A stretch of DNA of 64,000 bases. Origin: Aquisalimonas lutea. GTDB taxonomy: Bacteria > Pseudomonadota > Gammaproteobacteria > Nitrococcales > Aquisalimonadaceae. Positions 52,223 to 61,252 of the stretch are shown here, piece by piece (the first letter of the stretch is position 1; each line of letters opens with the position of its first letter). The position numbers were made by a program, and so were the translations under genes. The stretch lies in assembly GCF_030409225.1 (NCBI RefSeq), contig NZ_JAUFPK010000005.1, forward strand, positions 372,831-436,830, in the 5' to 3' direction. The notes under the pieces were generated by a model. It was not told where the DNA came from, searched no databases, and was given only the letters and a program-made list of their open reading frames with translations.

Positions 52223-52411
52223 ATGAGCGACAACGGGCGTAGCACCGGCGGGCTTGTGGTGCTGGCGGTTCTGGTGATCGCGGCCTTCGTGGTGCCGTAC
52301 ACGCTGCTCCGCGGGGTGGAGTCCTTCTTGGGGCCGTTCCTGTTCTGGACGCTGTTCGGCATCGCGGCGATTGCCGCCATCGTCCACGTCCTGCGCGGCT
52401 GGCGGGTATGA
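52223..52411 (+). CDS. small two-TM partner of the SSS symporter
   Basis: A 62-residue membrane protein. TM1 is LVVLAVLVIAAFVVPYTLL, the loop RGVESFLGPF follows, and TM2 is WTLFGIAAIAAIVHVL. Its stop overlaps the start of the symporter gene (ATGA). Small proteins of this pattern precede many SSS-family sodium:solute symporters and are thought to be accessory subunits. ATG at 52223 was chosen because it opens directly before TM1. Confidence 0.75.
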   Translation: MSDNGRSTGGLVVLAVLVIAAFVVPYTLLRGVESFLGPFLFWTLFGIAAIAAIVHVLRGWRV

Positions 52412-53880
52412 CGGCCGCGGTGTGGATCGCCATCGCTGTCTACGGGGCGCTCGGCCTGGTCGTGGCCTGGATGTCCCGGCGCGGCATGGGCGGGGGCCTC
52501 GCGGAATACTACCTGGCGGGCCGCCGGGTCGGCGGTGTCGTCTCGGCCCTGAGCTACGGGGCGACCACCTACAGCGCCTTCATGATGGTCGGCCTGGTCG
52601 GCCTGACCTACGCCGGCGGCGTGGGGGCCCTGGGCTTCGAGCTGATCTACCTGGCGGGGCTCGGGCTGGTGGTGATCTTCGGGCCGCGTTTCTGGCTCAT
52701 CGGCCGCGAGCGCGGCCACATCACGCCCGCGGAGATGCTCGGCGACCGCTACGACAGCCGCCTTCTCGCCGGCCTGGTGGCCCTGGCCTCCTGCGTGTTC
52801 CTCATCCCCTACAGCGCCGTGCAGCTCATGGGGATTGGCTATCTGCTCTCCGGGGTCAGCGACGACGCGATCCCGTTCAGCGCGGGCATCCTGATCGGCG
52901 GGGCGTTCACCCTGATCTGGACCCTGGCGGCCGGGCTGCGCTCGGTGCTGTGGACGGATGTCCTCCAGGTGGCGATCATGCTCGTCACCAGCCTGGTGGC
53001 CCTCGGTTTCGTCGTGACGGCCCTCGGCGGCCCGGGCGCGTTCATCGACACCGTGGAAGCCGGGCACGGCGAATGGCTCGCGGTGCCGGGGCCGGGCCTG
53101 TTCGACTTCGTCACGTTTGTCGGCCTGACCCTGCCGTGGTTGTTCTTCTCCATCTCCAATCCCCAGGTGAGCCAGCGGCTGTTCACGACCAGATCGCTCG
53201 GCGCCATGCGCACGATGATCATCGGCTTTCTCGTCCTCGGCTTCGTCTACACGCTGATCTCGGTGCTCTGGGGGTTCGCGGCGGTGCAGCTGGTGCCGGG
53301 GCTGGAGCAGGCGGACCTGGCGACGCCCCGGCTGCTGCGCTCCGGGGCGGTGCCCGTCGGGGTGGCCGTCATCCTGATGGTCGGGATCATGGCCGCGGCG
53401 GTGTCCACGGTGGATTCCATCCTGCTGGCGCTCGCCTCCATGGTCTCGCGCGACGTCTACCGCCCGCTGATCCGCGCCGGCCGCGGCCCCGGCGAGCTGG
53501 CCGCGGGCAAGGCCGTGGTGCTGGCGGTCACGGCGGTCGCCCTGGGGTTCGCCTATCTGCGGCTGGATCTGATCTCGATTCTCTCGGTGGCCTCGTCCAT
53601 TGGCCTGCTGGTGACCGTGCCGGCGATCGTCGGCGCGTTCTTCTGGCGTCGCGGGACCGCCGCCGGCGCCGTGACCAGCGTCGCCGTCGCGGGCACCGCG
53701 GTAACCGTCCTGCAGCTGACCGGCTACGATCCCCTGGGCGTGCCGGTGGGCATCTGGAGCCTGGTTCTGGCCACGGCCCTGTTCGTGGGCGTGAGCTATG
53801 CCACCGAGCCGCCCGCGGCCAGGGCGGCAATCTTCATTGATGACGTCGATGCCGCGCTGCGCCGGCACCGGATCCGCTGA
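52408..53880 (+). CDS. sodium:solute symporter (SSS family)
   Basis: A 490-residue symporter with about 13 TM segments. The family start AVWIAIAVYGALGLVVAWMS leads to EYYLAGRRVGGVVSALSYGA, an SSS-typical region (the ligand and sodium site in the unwound TM1), and WLFFSISNPQVSQRLFTTRS. The C-terminal half has GIMAAAVSTVDSILLALASM, with the conserved S-T-x-D-S-x-L Na+ site. The substrate, perhaps an organic acid, proline-like compound or nucleobase, cannot be read. It is convergent with the C69-type peptidase gene. Confidence 0.9.
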   Translation: MTAAVWIAIAVYGALGLVVAWMSRRGMGGGLAEYYLAGRRVGGVVSALSYGATTYSAFMMVGLVGLTYAGGVGALGFELIYLAGLGLVVIFGPRFWLIGRERGHITPAEMLGDRYDSRLLAGLVALASCVFLIPYSAVQLMGIGYLLSGVSDDAIPFSAGILIGGAFTLIWTLAAGLRSVLWTDVLQVAIMLVTSLVALGFVVTALGGPGAFIDTVEAGHGEWLAVPGPGLFDFVTFVGLTLPWLFFSISNPQVSQRLFTTRSLGAMRTMIIGFLVLGFVYTLISVLWGFAAVQLVPGLEQADLATPRLLRSGAVPVGVAVILMVGIMAAAVSTVDSILLALASMVSRDVYRPLIRAGRGPGELAAGKAVVLAVTAVALGFAYLRLDLISILSVASSIGLLVTVPAIVGAFFWRRGTAAGAVTSVAVAGTAVTVLQLTGYDPLGVPVGIWSLVLATALFVGVSYATEPPAARAAIFIDDVDAALRRHRIR

Positions 53881-53954
53881 GCGCGGCCCGGCTGGTCTGC
53901 CCTGCGCTCACGCCGATCCAGCCCGCCGGACGGGATCGCGGCCCGGTGGACCTT

Positions 53955-55640
53955 CTACTCGAGCAGCCCGCGATGCTCGCGGTAGATGCCGTGCTCGCGC
54001 GGGTACTCGTCCAGTGCGGCATCATAGCAGTGGACCATCGCGCCCCAGCCCTGCTCGGCCATGTGCTGGCTGGTGGCCGGGGTGGTCTCGCCTTCGACGT
54101 CCTTGCCCTCGGGCATGCGGATGCCGAAGCGCTCGCGGGTCTGCCGCTCGACGGCCGCCACCAGCCGCTGGCCCAGGTTGAGGCTGTCCAGCAGGTCGCT
54201 GTGGGCGCGCTTGGTCAGGTAGTCCCGGGCCACGTCCGGGCCTTCGTCGTCGAACAGCCGGCGTGCGCGCTGCTCGACGGCCTCGCGCTGGCTCATCAGC
54301 TCCTGCTCGAACGCCTCCAGCTCGGCCGTTACCGGGCGCAGGAACTCCCCGGGTCGCTCACAGGTGTAGTAGAGCAGGCGCTTGAAGGTCCGCGTAGCGT
54401 AGCGCGTCGCTTCCAGGTGCGCGAAATCCGGGTCGACGAAGTGCGACGACGCGTCGGCCGTCATGTAGCGGTGCTGGCTGAACTCCGGCGGCACGCTCTC
54501 CGTGGCCAGGGTCAGGGGCACGAACGGCGTGGTGATGCCGCTGGTGACCGCCGTCCAGAGCGTATGCAGCTCGTCGCGCACGTCCGGGCGGATGTGCGCG
54601 ACCTGGCCGTAGCCGGTGAAGTCGGTGGACCACCGGGGGTCACGGACGTAGGCGATCAGGTCCTCGAGGCTGATGGGCACCATGTCCTCCAGCTCGGCCT
54701 CGCGCTCCGGCGGGTTCCGGCCGGCTTCGTAGAATTCGGGGTAGAAGCCGGCCATCTCCTCGCCCGGGAACGGCGTGCCGTAGACTTCCTGCAGGTTGAG
54801 CCAGTCGCCTTCACCGTCCCACCAGCCCTGCTCGCGGGCGAACTCGATCAGGTTGTCCGAGGCCATGTAGTCGTCGTGGTTCTCCGGGTCGGCCGGGAAC
54901 TCGTGGATATAGCCGAAATAGCTGACCCGGATCTCGTCCGCCGGAATGCGCTCGGCGGCCCACAGCCCCTTGGCGGCGTAGTTGATGAACACCCAGCCCT
55001 CGTCCTCGTCGGCGAACAGGTGGGAGTTGCCGCCGTAGGTAGAGTAGCCGTGCTCGTCCATCAAGCGGCCGACCACCTCGACGGCCTCGCGGGCGGTCGT
55101 GGCGCGCTCCATCGCCGCCCGGGCCAGGTCGGAATAGTTGGGCCCTTCCTGGGGCGCGTTGTCCTCGGCGATCGCGACGAGCTCCTCGCGCGACGGTGCC
55201 CAGATATCGCGGGCGGCGACGCCGTGCTCGTTCAGCCCGCCGTTGGTCAGCGGCGGCGGGAAGCCGGCGAACTCGGAGTAGTGCGACGCGATATGCTTGT
55301 AGGTGATATCGGCCTGCGGGATCTCCGTAAGCTCCCCGGGGATGGACGCCTCTTCGGTCACGCCGACCTCGACGGTCGCGCCCTCCGGGTGCTCCTGGCG
55401 GGGTACGATCTCGATCCAGTGACTGGACGGCTCGTGTCCGAACCCGCCCAGGAGGGTCGAGCCGTCTTCCGTGAGCTCGTTGCCGACGAAGATGCCGATG
55501 CTCTTCTGGGCGGGGTGGCCGCGGGCGCGATCCATGCGCTGATAATCGGTCGCGGCGGCAACCGGATGGCTCAAGGCGAGCAGGAGCGCGAGCGGGGATA
55601 CTGCCACGATCGCCGTGGCCGAGGGGCTGTACCGCAGCAT
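53955..55640 (-). CDS. exported peptidase-like protein of family C69, nucleophile Cys replaced by Ser
   Basis: A 561-residue exported protein. The signal peptide is at 1-30 (TAIVAVSPLALLLALSHPVA). C69 dipeptidases carry the nucleophilic Cys at the start of a block like C-T-x-x-x-VG-x-x-x-x-x-DGS; here the corresponding block is SIGIFVGNELTEDGSTLLGG, with Ser in the Cys place. Other family features are present (GGLNEHGVAARDIWAPSREE, GGNSHLFADEDEGWVFINYA, YFGYIHEFPADPENHDDYMA). It may use an N-terminal Ser after propeptide removal, or be inactive. ATG at 55640 was chosen for the signal peptide. It is periplasmic or secreted and rich in acidic residues. Confidence 0.82.
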   Translation of the reverse strand: MLRYSPSATAIVAVSPLALLLALSHPVAAATDYQRMDRARGHPAQKSIGIFVGNELTEDGSTLLGGFGHEPSSHWIEIVPRQEHPEGATVEVGVTEEASIPGELTEIPQADITYKHIASHYSEFAGFPPPLTNGGLNEHGVAARDIWAPSREELVAIAEDNAPQEGPNYSDLARAAMERATTAREAVEVVGRLMDEHGYSTYGGNSHLFADEDEGWVFINYAAKGLWAAERIPADEIRVSYFGYIHEFPADPENHDDYMASDNLIEFAREQGWWDGEGDWLNLQEVYGTPFPGEEMAGFYPEFYEAGRNPPEREAELEDMVPISLEDLIAYVRDPRWSTDFTGYGQVAHIRPDVRDELHTLWTAVTSGITTPFVPLTLATESVPPEFSQHRYMTADASSHFVDPDFAHLEATRYATRTFKRLLYYTCERPGEFLRPVTAELEAFEQELMSQREAVEQRARRLFDDEGPDVARDYLTKRAHSDLLDSLNLGQRLVAAVERQTRERFGIRMPEGKDVEGETTPATSQHMAEQGWGAMVHCYDAALDEYPREHGIYREHRGLLE

Positions 55641-55774
55641 GCCGTGTGCCTCATTCTTGGAGAACGGTTCTGAAAGTAAAGAACCCCGCCTGGTGGGCGT
55701 CAACGTTGCCGGGCCGTCCGGCGGTGGTCCGAACGCGGGGCAACCGCGGGCCGGCAATGACCGCAGGGGATGTC

Positions 55775-55984
55775 ATGGCGTTCCATACACCGGATCCGGA
55801 GCTGCGCAGGGTGGAGCTCCGCAATGCACAGCTCCGCGCCCAGGCATTCGCCGGGGCGTTCCGGTGCCTGCGGCGCTGGTCGGTGGCGATGATCCGTTGC
55901 GGGCGGCGGTGGGCCGGCAGGCTCGGCAACCGGGCCGCCCGGTCGGCCCGGGCGGCATGGCACCGGGCGAGCGGTCGACGATGA
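55775..55984 (+). CDS. small basic protein, DUF1127-like
   Basis: A 69-residue Arg-rich protein (MAFHTPDPELRRVELRNAQL, then FAGAFRCLRRWSVAMIRCGR). Short Arg/Trp-rich proteins of this kind (YjiS/DUF1127-like) occur widely in Proteobacteria and some bind RNA. The similarity is one of composition and helix pattern, not a clear motif match. It stands alone, divergent from the C69-type gene. Confidence 0.45.
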   Translation: MAFHTPDPELRRVELRNAQLRAQAFAGAFRCLRRWSVAMIRCGRRWAGRLGNRAARSARAAWHRASGRR

Positions 55985-56069
55985 TCTGCGCCGGCGGGTT
56001 CCTTGCGGCGCAGCCTGCAGCACCGCGCCCCCGGGAGCGTAATATGCTGGAGACGACCAGGTCGACGCT

Positions 56070-56441
56070 ATGAGGCCAGACATGATCCGAATCCTCGGTT
56101 CCCTGTTGGCTCTGGGGCTCCTGGGTGGCTGCGCGACCCCCGGCGCGGACTGGGCTCACCCTGACGTCCAGGGGCCCGCCGAGGTCCGGCGGCTGGATGC
56201 CGACAGGTCGGAATGCCGGGCGTCGGCCCGGGAGCGCTACCCGGATCCGGCCGGCCCGGCGCCGGTTGTGACCCTGAACAATCCGGACGCGCCGTTCGCC
56301 CGCGGGGTGCACGGCGAGAGCGCCCATCGCGGCGATCCGTTCACCTACGTCCAGGAACGGGGCAAGCGGGTGCGGCAGCGCCGGGACCTCCTGGTCAGCT
56401 GCATGCGTGAGCGCGGCTGGCGCCGCCGCACGGGGGAATGA
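56070..56441 (+). CDS. small lipoprotein of unknown function
   Basis: A 123-residue lipoprotein (start at 56070, or at 56082). The signal peptide RILGSLLALGLLGGC has lipobox LGGC. The mature part has two Cys (SECRASARERYP and LVSCMRERGWRR), a pairing common in small outer-membrane lipoproteins with one disulphide; the ending C-M-x-x-x-GW is frequent in such proteins. No partner gene is evident, and 80 bp separate it from the HDOD gene. Confidence 0.65.
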   Translation: MRPDMIRILGSLLALGLLGGCATPGADWAHPDVQGPAEVRRLDADRSECRASARERYPDPAGPAPVVTLNNPDAPFARGVHGESAHRGDPFTYVQERGKRVRQRRDLLVSCMRERGWRRRTGE

Positions 56442-56521
56442 CCGGGCCGGGATCGGCGCACTGTGCGACGGCGGCATGGTCCAGGGCTGTTCTCCCGCTC
56501 CTGCGGTAATACAATCTGGCC

Positions 56522-57766
56522 ATGGCTGAACTGCCCGCAGAAGACCAGCTCGCCCGGTGGGCCCCGCTCAACGAGCTGAGCGCGGAACGGTTGCGCCGCC
56601 TGCGCGAGAAGGGCGAGGCCGTGTCGTTGCAGCGGGGCGAGACGCTCCGGGCGTCCGGCGAGGAGCGACGGCTGGTGTACCTGCTGCAGGGGCGGCTGAG
56701 TGTGGCGAGCCGCGGCGGCGACGAGGACGTGATCGAGGCCGGCGGCGAGGCCGCCGCCCGGCCGGTGTTCGATGGTCACTCCCGCAGCGCCGTCGCGCGT
56801 GCGGAAACGGGCTCCGTGCTCCTGCGCCTGCCCCGCTCGCTGTTCGAGCTGCTGCTGGAAGAGCAGCGCAACGCCGCCTACGGCGTGCGCGAGGTCCAAG
56901 TGGGCCCCGGCGGCATGCGGCTGTTCCAGCGGGTGCTGATGCAGTTGCACGCCGGCGAGCTGGAGCTGCCGGTCATGCCGAGGGTGGCCCAGCGCCTCCG
57001 GGATCTCGACGATGGCGAGGCCGACCTGGACGCGCTCAACGGCGTCGTCCGTCTCGAGCCCTCGGTCGCGGCGCGCGTGGTGCACGCGGCCAACAGCCCG
57101 GCCTACCGGCGGCGCGGCAGCGCGGTGACCACCTTGCGCGACGCCGTGGCCATGCTGGGCTTCGTCACGGTCAAGCAGCTGGCGCTGGCCATGAGCCTGT
57201 CCGCGCCGTTCGAGGGACACGGCCCCCGGGTGCGGAAGCGGCTGGGCAATACCTGGCGCGACAGCGTCCGCACCTCGGTGACCGCTGCCGTGATCGCGCG
57301 CCGGGCCCGGGCCGCGCTGGATGCCGATCGCTGCCTCCTGGCCGGGCTGATGCACCTGGTGGGGCATATCCCCATCGTGCTGCTGGCCGCCGACGAGGGC
57401 GTCACCGACGATGACGAGCTGGAGGAGGCGCTGGCCCAGGTGGGCGGCATGCTCGGCCGCGAGGTGCTGGAGGCATGGGGTTTCGACGAGGCGATCGCCG
57501 CCGTCCCCGAGCTCGCGGGGGAGACGCAGCGTCCGGGGAGCGGGCCGGCCGATCCGGCGGACGCGGTGATCACGGCGCGCCTGGTCTGCGCCTGCCAGCA
57601 AAGGGGGGATACCGGTGCGCGCGAGGCGCTGCGCTCGTGCACGGCACCGGGGCGCCTCGGGCTCGACCTGGACGATCCCGAGACCGAGACCCGCCTGCTG
57701 GAGGAATCGCGAACGCAAATGAAGGAGCTGCAGCAGGCGCTCATGAACGAGACCTCCGGCGCCTGA
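56522..57766 (+). CDS. cyclic-nucleotide-binding-like plus HDOD domain regulator
   Basis: A 414-residue signalling protein. Residues about 15-115 resemble a cNMP-binding beta barrel (EKGEAVSLQRGETLRASGEE, then LVYLLQGRLSV). Residues about 150-350 form an HDOD domain (LELPVMPRVAQRLRDLDDGE, LNGVVRLEPSVAARVVHAAN, SPAYRRRGSAVTTLRDAVAM, LGFVTVKQLALAM). The pattern lacks the true HD metal pair, as is usual for HDOD. A C-terminal helical tail follows. HDOD proteins regulate motility, biofilm or stress signalling through protein contacts. The methylglyoxal synthase gene follows 60 bp later. Confidence 0.85.
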   Translation: MAELPAEDQLARWAPLNELSAERLRRLREKGEAVSLQRGETLRASGEERRLVYLLQGRLSVASRGGDEDVIEAGGEAAARPVFDGHSRSAVARAETGSVLLRLPRSLFELLLEEQRNAAYGVREVQVGPGGMRLFQRVLMQLHAGELELPVMPRVAQRLRDLDDGEADLDALNGVVRLEPSVAARVVHAANSPAYRRRGSAVTTLRDAVAMLGFVTVKQLALAMSLSAPFEGHGPRVRKRLGNTWRDSVRTSVTAAVIARRARAALDADRCLLAGLMHLVGHIPIVLLAADEGVTDDDELEEALAQVGGMLGREVLEAWGFDEAIAAVPELAGETQRPGSGPADPADAVITARLVCACQQRGDTGAREALRSCTAPGRLGLDLDDPETETRLLEESRTQMKELQQALMNETSGA

Positions 57767-57825
57767 GCCCGGCGGTTGCCGGCGCAGCTGCGGCACAACC
57801 CGAGCCCGAGAAGGAACAACGAACG

Positions 57826-58200
57826 ATGCAGAACAGGACTGTTGTCGCGCTCATCGCCCATGATGCCCGCAAGGACGATCTCATCGCGTTCTGCCGGCGG
57901 GAGCACGGCGCGCTCGCCCGCTGGAGCCTGATCGCCACCGGTACCACGGGGGCGCGCATCGCCAGCGCCACCGGCTTGCCCGTTCACTGCTATCTGTCGG
58001 GTCCGCTCGGCGGTGATGCGCAGATCGCCGCGCGGGTGGCGGAGGGCGACGTTGCCGCCGTCATCTTCCTGGTGGACCCCATGAGTCCGCATCCGCACGA
58101 GCCGGACATCCAGGGGCTGCAGCGGGTGTGCAACGTGCACAACATCCCGCTGGCCACCAACCTCGCCACCGCGGAGCTGTTCGCGCGGGTTGCCGCGTGA
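57826..58200 (+). CDS. mgsA: methylglyoxal synthase
   Basis: A 124-residue enzyme converting dihydroxyacetone phosphate to methylglyoxal and phosphate, a bypass used under phosphate limitation or sugar-phosphate stress. Key segments are VALIAHDARKDDLIAFCRRE, LIATGTTGARIASATGLPVH, CYLSGPLGGDAQIAARVAEG (phosphate loop) and VIFLVDPMSPHPHEPDIQGL. The catalytic Asp sits in the GGDAQI segment, with His in the PHPHEPD loop. Length is a little short of the E. coli protein. AAGGA precedes the ATG. Confidence 0.93.
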   Translation: MQNRTVVALIAHDARKDDLIAFCRREHGALARWSLIATGTTGARIASATGLPVHCYLSGPLGGDAQIAARVAEGDVAAVIFLVDPMSPHPHEPDIQGLQRVCNVHNIPLATNLATAELFARVAA

Positions 58201-58250
58201 CGCGGGCGTAACGGCGAACGAGGGGCATTGGATACGCGAGGCGCTCCGGC

Positions 58251-60299
58251 ATGAGCAAGCCCGCCGCCGCGGTAGCGGCCGTCGGCATGATGCTGCTTGT
58301 AGGCACATCGACGGCGTGGGGCATCCAGCGCATCGGCCTGGCCGTGGAGGCCGTGTCTCATCCGCTGGTTACCGTCGACGACGTCAGCGTCGAGCTCGAC
58401 CTCGGGCCGTCCGGCGGCGGCGCGTCCGGCCGGCTGCGTGCGGGCAGCATCCGTGTCGGCGACCGGCGCGCCGGACCGCTGACCGTTCATTGCGGCGCCC
58501 TGAGGGTGACCCGGGGCCGGGTGCGCTGCGACCGGGCCGCCGCGCACCTTGCCGGCGAGCACGGGCCGCCGCTGGAGCTTCAGGGCACAATCACGGTCGA
58601 TCCGGGGGATCGCCTGCTGCATGCGCAGCTGCGCATCGACGGGGCCGGGCCTCCGGGAACCCTGCGCCTGCAGGGCACGGCCGATGGCGGGACGCTGGAG
58701 GTGTCGCTGCCGGCGATCCCGCTGGAGCTGCTGGGGCGTCTCGAGGCCCTGGCCGGATGGTCGCTGCAGGGCCGCGCCTCCGTGGACGCCAGCATCACCG
58801 CGGATGCGGCCGGCACCATCGACGGCACGGTGGCGCTGGCGCTGGAAGAGGCCACCGTGGCCAGCGGCGACGGCCGCATGGCCACCGAGGGCCTGGAGGC
58901 CACGGGCCTGCTGCGGCTGCGGGGTGATGCCGCGGAGCTGCGCGGAATGCTCAGCCTGCATGCCTCGGCGGGGCTCGCGTACGCCGACCCCGTTCTCCTG
59001 GACACGGGGGCGCATCCGGTCGATCTGGTGGCGACTGTGCTGCACCGGGGAGGCAGTACGTGGCTGGAGAAGCTGCATCTGCAGCAGCCGGGGCTGCTGC
59101 AGGCACGGGGCCAGGCGCGCCTGAACTGGCAGCGGGCGCAGCCCCTGCAGAGCGCCCGCCTGCAGGTCGACGAGTTGGCATTGCCCGCCGGCTACGATAC
59201 CTATCTGCAGCCCTTCCTCATCGGCACGGTGCTGGACCGTGTCTCGGTACGCGGCGGCATCGCCGGTGAGCTGTCGGTGCGGGACGGCCGCGCCGACTGG
59301 TTCCGTCTTCGGGCCGACGGCGTCGATCTGGACGACCGGCGCGGGCGCTTCGCCGTGGCGGGACTGAGCGGCAGCCTGCACTGGACCCGCGACAGCAGCG
59401 CGCCGCCGTCGCGGCTTCGGTGGCAGGAGGGCAGCATCTACCGGGTGGCCATCGGCGCATCGGAGCTCGATTTCGAGCTCACCGGCGACAGCCTGCGGCT
59501 GCGGCAGCCCCTGGGCGTGCCCGTGGCCGACGGCCGCCTGCGGCTGGATCACCTGGAGGCAACCGGCCTGGGCACGGAGGCGTTCCGGGCGACACTGGAG
59601 GGCCGCCTCGAGCCCGTCAGCCTGGAGGCACTGAGCCGGGCCCTGGAATGGCCCGTTCTCCCGGGCACGTTGTCGGGTCGCATTCCCCGGGTCACCTACC
59701 GGGAGGGCAGGCTGGACCTGGACGGCGTCCTGGAGGCCGAGGTGTTCGGCGGCCGGGTGACCGTCCCGCGGCTGCGGGTCAACAACCCCATGGGACGCGT
59801 CCCCCAGCTGCAGACGGACATCCGGCTGCGCGGCCTGGACCTGGAGCAGATCACGGGCACCTATGCCTTCGGCCGCATCACCGGGCGGCTGGACGGCGAC
59901 GTGACCGGCCTGGAGCTGATCGACTGGGAACCGGTGGCGTTCGACGCGCGCTTCTACACCCCGGAGGACGCCCCCGGATCGCGGCGCATCAGCCAGCGCG
60001 CCATCGAGAACATTGCCGACCTCGGCGGTGACGCCGGAACGGCGCTGATCTCCGGGACCTTCCTGCGCCTGTTCGAGAACTTCCGCTACCGGCGGCTGGG
60101 CATTCGCTGCAGGCTGCGGGACGATCAATGCCGGATGAGCGGGGTGCACCCGGCCGAGTCCGGCGGCTACTACCTGGTGCAGGGCACCGGCGTGCCGCGG
60201 GTCGACGTCATCGGCTACACGCGGGAGGTGGATTGGCCCACCCTGCTGCAGCAGCTGCAGGCGGTAACCGGCCTTTCCGCAACCCGGGCCGCACCGTAG
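58251..60299 (+). CDS. ydbH: YdbH-like AsmA-superfamily envelope protein
   Basis: A 682-residue inner-membrane-anchored, largely periplasmic beta-rich protein. A TM is at about 5-22 (AAVAAVGMMLLVGTSTAWGI). The long middle is repeated beta strands of the bridge type. The conserved C-terminal block reads YAFGRITGRLDGDVTGLELI, ARFYTPEDAPGSRRISQRAI, then FLRLFENFRYRRLGIRC with CRLRDDQCRMSGV. YdbH, with YhdP and TamB, carries phospholipids between the membranes in E. coli. It is convergent with a YdbL-like lipoprotein gene 13 bp away, which is probably its partner. Confidence 0.85.
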   Translation: MSKPAAAVAAVGMMLLVGTSTAWGIQRIGLAVEAVSHPLVTVDDVSVELDLGPSGGGASGRLRAGSIRVGDRRAGPLTVHCGALRVTRGRVRCDRAAAHLAGEHGPPLELQGTITVDPGDRLLHAQLRIDGAGPPGTLRLQGTADGGTLEVSLPAIPLELLGRLEALAGWSLQGRASVDASITADAAGTIDGTVALALEEATVASGDGRMATEGLEATGLLRLRGDAAELRGMLSLHASAGLAYADPVLLDTGAHPVDLVATVLHRGGSTWLEKLHLQQPGLLQARGQARLNWQRAQPLQSARLQVDELALPAGYDTYLQPFLIGTVLDRVSVRGGIAGELSVRDGRADWFRLRADGVDLDDRRGRFAVAGLSGSLHWTRDSSAPPSRLRWQEGSIYRVAIGASELDFELTGDSLRLRQPLGVPVADGRLRLDHLEATGLGTEAFRATLEGRLEPVSLEALSRALEWPVLPGTLSGRIPRVTYREGRLDLDGVLEAEVFGGRVTVPRLRVNNPMGRVPQLQTDIRLRGLDLEQITGTYAFGRITGRLDGDVTGLELIDWEPVAFDARFYTPEDAPGSRRISQRAIENIADLGGDAGTALISGTFLRLFENFRYRRLGIRCRLRDDQCRMSGVHPAESGGYYLVQGTGVPRVDVIGYTREVDWPTLLQQLQAVTGLSATRAAP

Positions 60300-60312
60300 T
60301 GATTCCCGCGCG

Positions 60313-60933
60313 TCACTTCCGTTTCCAGTTGCCGGCGTCGTCCTGGTAGTACCAGCCCGAAGGCGCCCGCGCGATCCAGCGGTCGGCGAAGGTGGCGCGG
60401 ATGTCCTCCTCCCATTCGGGATGATTGTTCGCCACGGCTATCTGGCGATACAGCGCCAGCCGGTCATCGTTCTCGTCGGCGACGAGCTGGCGTACCCGGT
60501 TGCGCTCCTGCAGCGGTATGGCGTTCTGATCGCGTATGGCGATGCGGCCGTCGTTGGTCAGCCCGACGGCGCCGCTGTCGTAGTAGGGCCGCAGGCGCTC
60601 GTGGCGCTCCTCCATGGCGGCGGTCAGCCGGCGGATGGCGGGCGAGGAAATGTCGAGGTCCGGCGATGCCGCGGCCGCCGGCGTAATCAGCCGATCGAGC
60701 ACCGCCACGAGCACGGGCCTGTCCGCCCGGCTATTGCGGCTCTGGGGCTCGTCGGGTTCTTCTTCCGGCTCCGGCGGCGGCTGCTGCCGCCAGACGTCGT
60801 CGATGATGCGGTCCGCCGCCCGCTCCGCGGCGACGGCCGGGAAGTAGACATTGATGGTGACGCAGGCGGCCAGGGTCAAGACCAGTACGGCAAGCAGTGC
60901 CCCGAGCAGGCGATGGGTAGCGGAATCAGGCAC
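60313..60933 (-). CDS. YdbL-like (DUF1318) lipoprotein with YnbE-like N-terminus
   Basis: A 206-residue lipoprotein. The signal with lipobox is LLAVLVLTLAACVTINVYFP (lipidated Cys in LAAC). After a Pro/Glu-rich linker the C-terminal 100 residues match DUF1318/YdbL: MEERHERLRPYYDSGAVGLT, RVRQLVADENDDRLALYRQI, and the end WIARAPSGWYYQDDAGNWKR. The segment after the Cys (VTINVYF) is like the short lipoprotein YnbE. In E. coli ydbH, ynbE and ydbL are one operon; here a single lipoprotein may combine the latter two. It is convergent with the YdbH-like gene. Confidence 0.82.
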   Translation of the reverse strand: MPDSATHRLLGALLAVLVLTLAACVTINVYFPAVAAERAADRIIDDVWRQQPPPEPEEEPDEPQSRNSRADRPVLVAVLDRLITPAAAASPDLDISSPAIRRLTAAMEERHERLRPYYDSGAVGLTNDGRIAIRDQNAIPLQERNRVRQLVADENDDRLALYRQIAVANNHPEWEEDIRATFADRWIARAPSGWYYQDDAGNWKRK

Positions 60934-61252
60934 CGGAACGATCTCCCTATTCAGCGACGGTCTCCGCCGCTTACTCTACACCCGCTTGCCGCATTTCTCA
61001 TCCCGCAGCCCCGTGCCGCCTCCCGTGAGCAACCTGTCATTCCGAGTGGCTGCGCGCGCTCACGGTACGGCACGTGATTCGTGGGACGCGACACGCGCCG
61101 GGACTGTCGTCATTTCGTTCGTGGAACTCGTCGGCATGCCGGTGCGTACATATCGCAAATCACGTGATGAGCGGTCGTGCCACGGCCTTTTCCGCGAAGA
61201 CGGTCCCGGGACGGATCAACCGATACGGTAGGCAAGCAGCAAGGAGATAGCC
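60934..61252. other. 319-bp divergent intergenic region
   Basis: It carries the promoters of the YdbL-like gene (minus) and the PRC-barrel gene (plus). Palindrome TCACGTGA is at 61160-61167, 86 bp before the PRC-barrel ATG. AAGGAGA precedes that ATG. No small gene or RNA is recognised. Confidence 0.45.

Noticed and set aside
52162-53868. A 568-codon minus-strand frame opposite the SSS symporter
   Set aside because: It is a GC-driven shadow of a membrane-protein gene, with an Asp/His/Gly-rich nonsense-like sequence.
57990-60149. A 719-codon minus-strand frame opposite the YdbH-like gene
   Set aside because: It overlaps methylglyoxal synthase and the YdbH-like gene, both supported by family motifs; the frame itself shows none.
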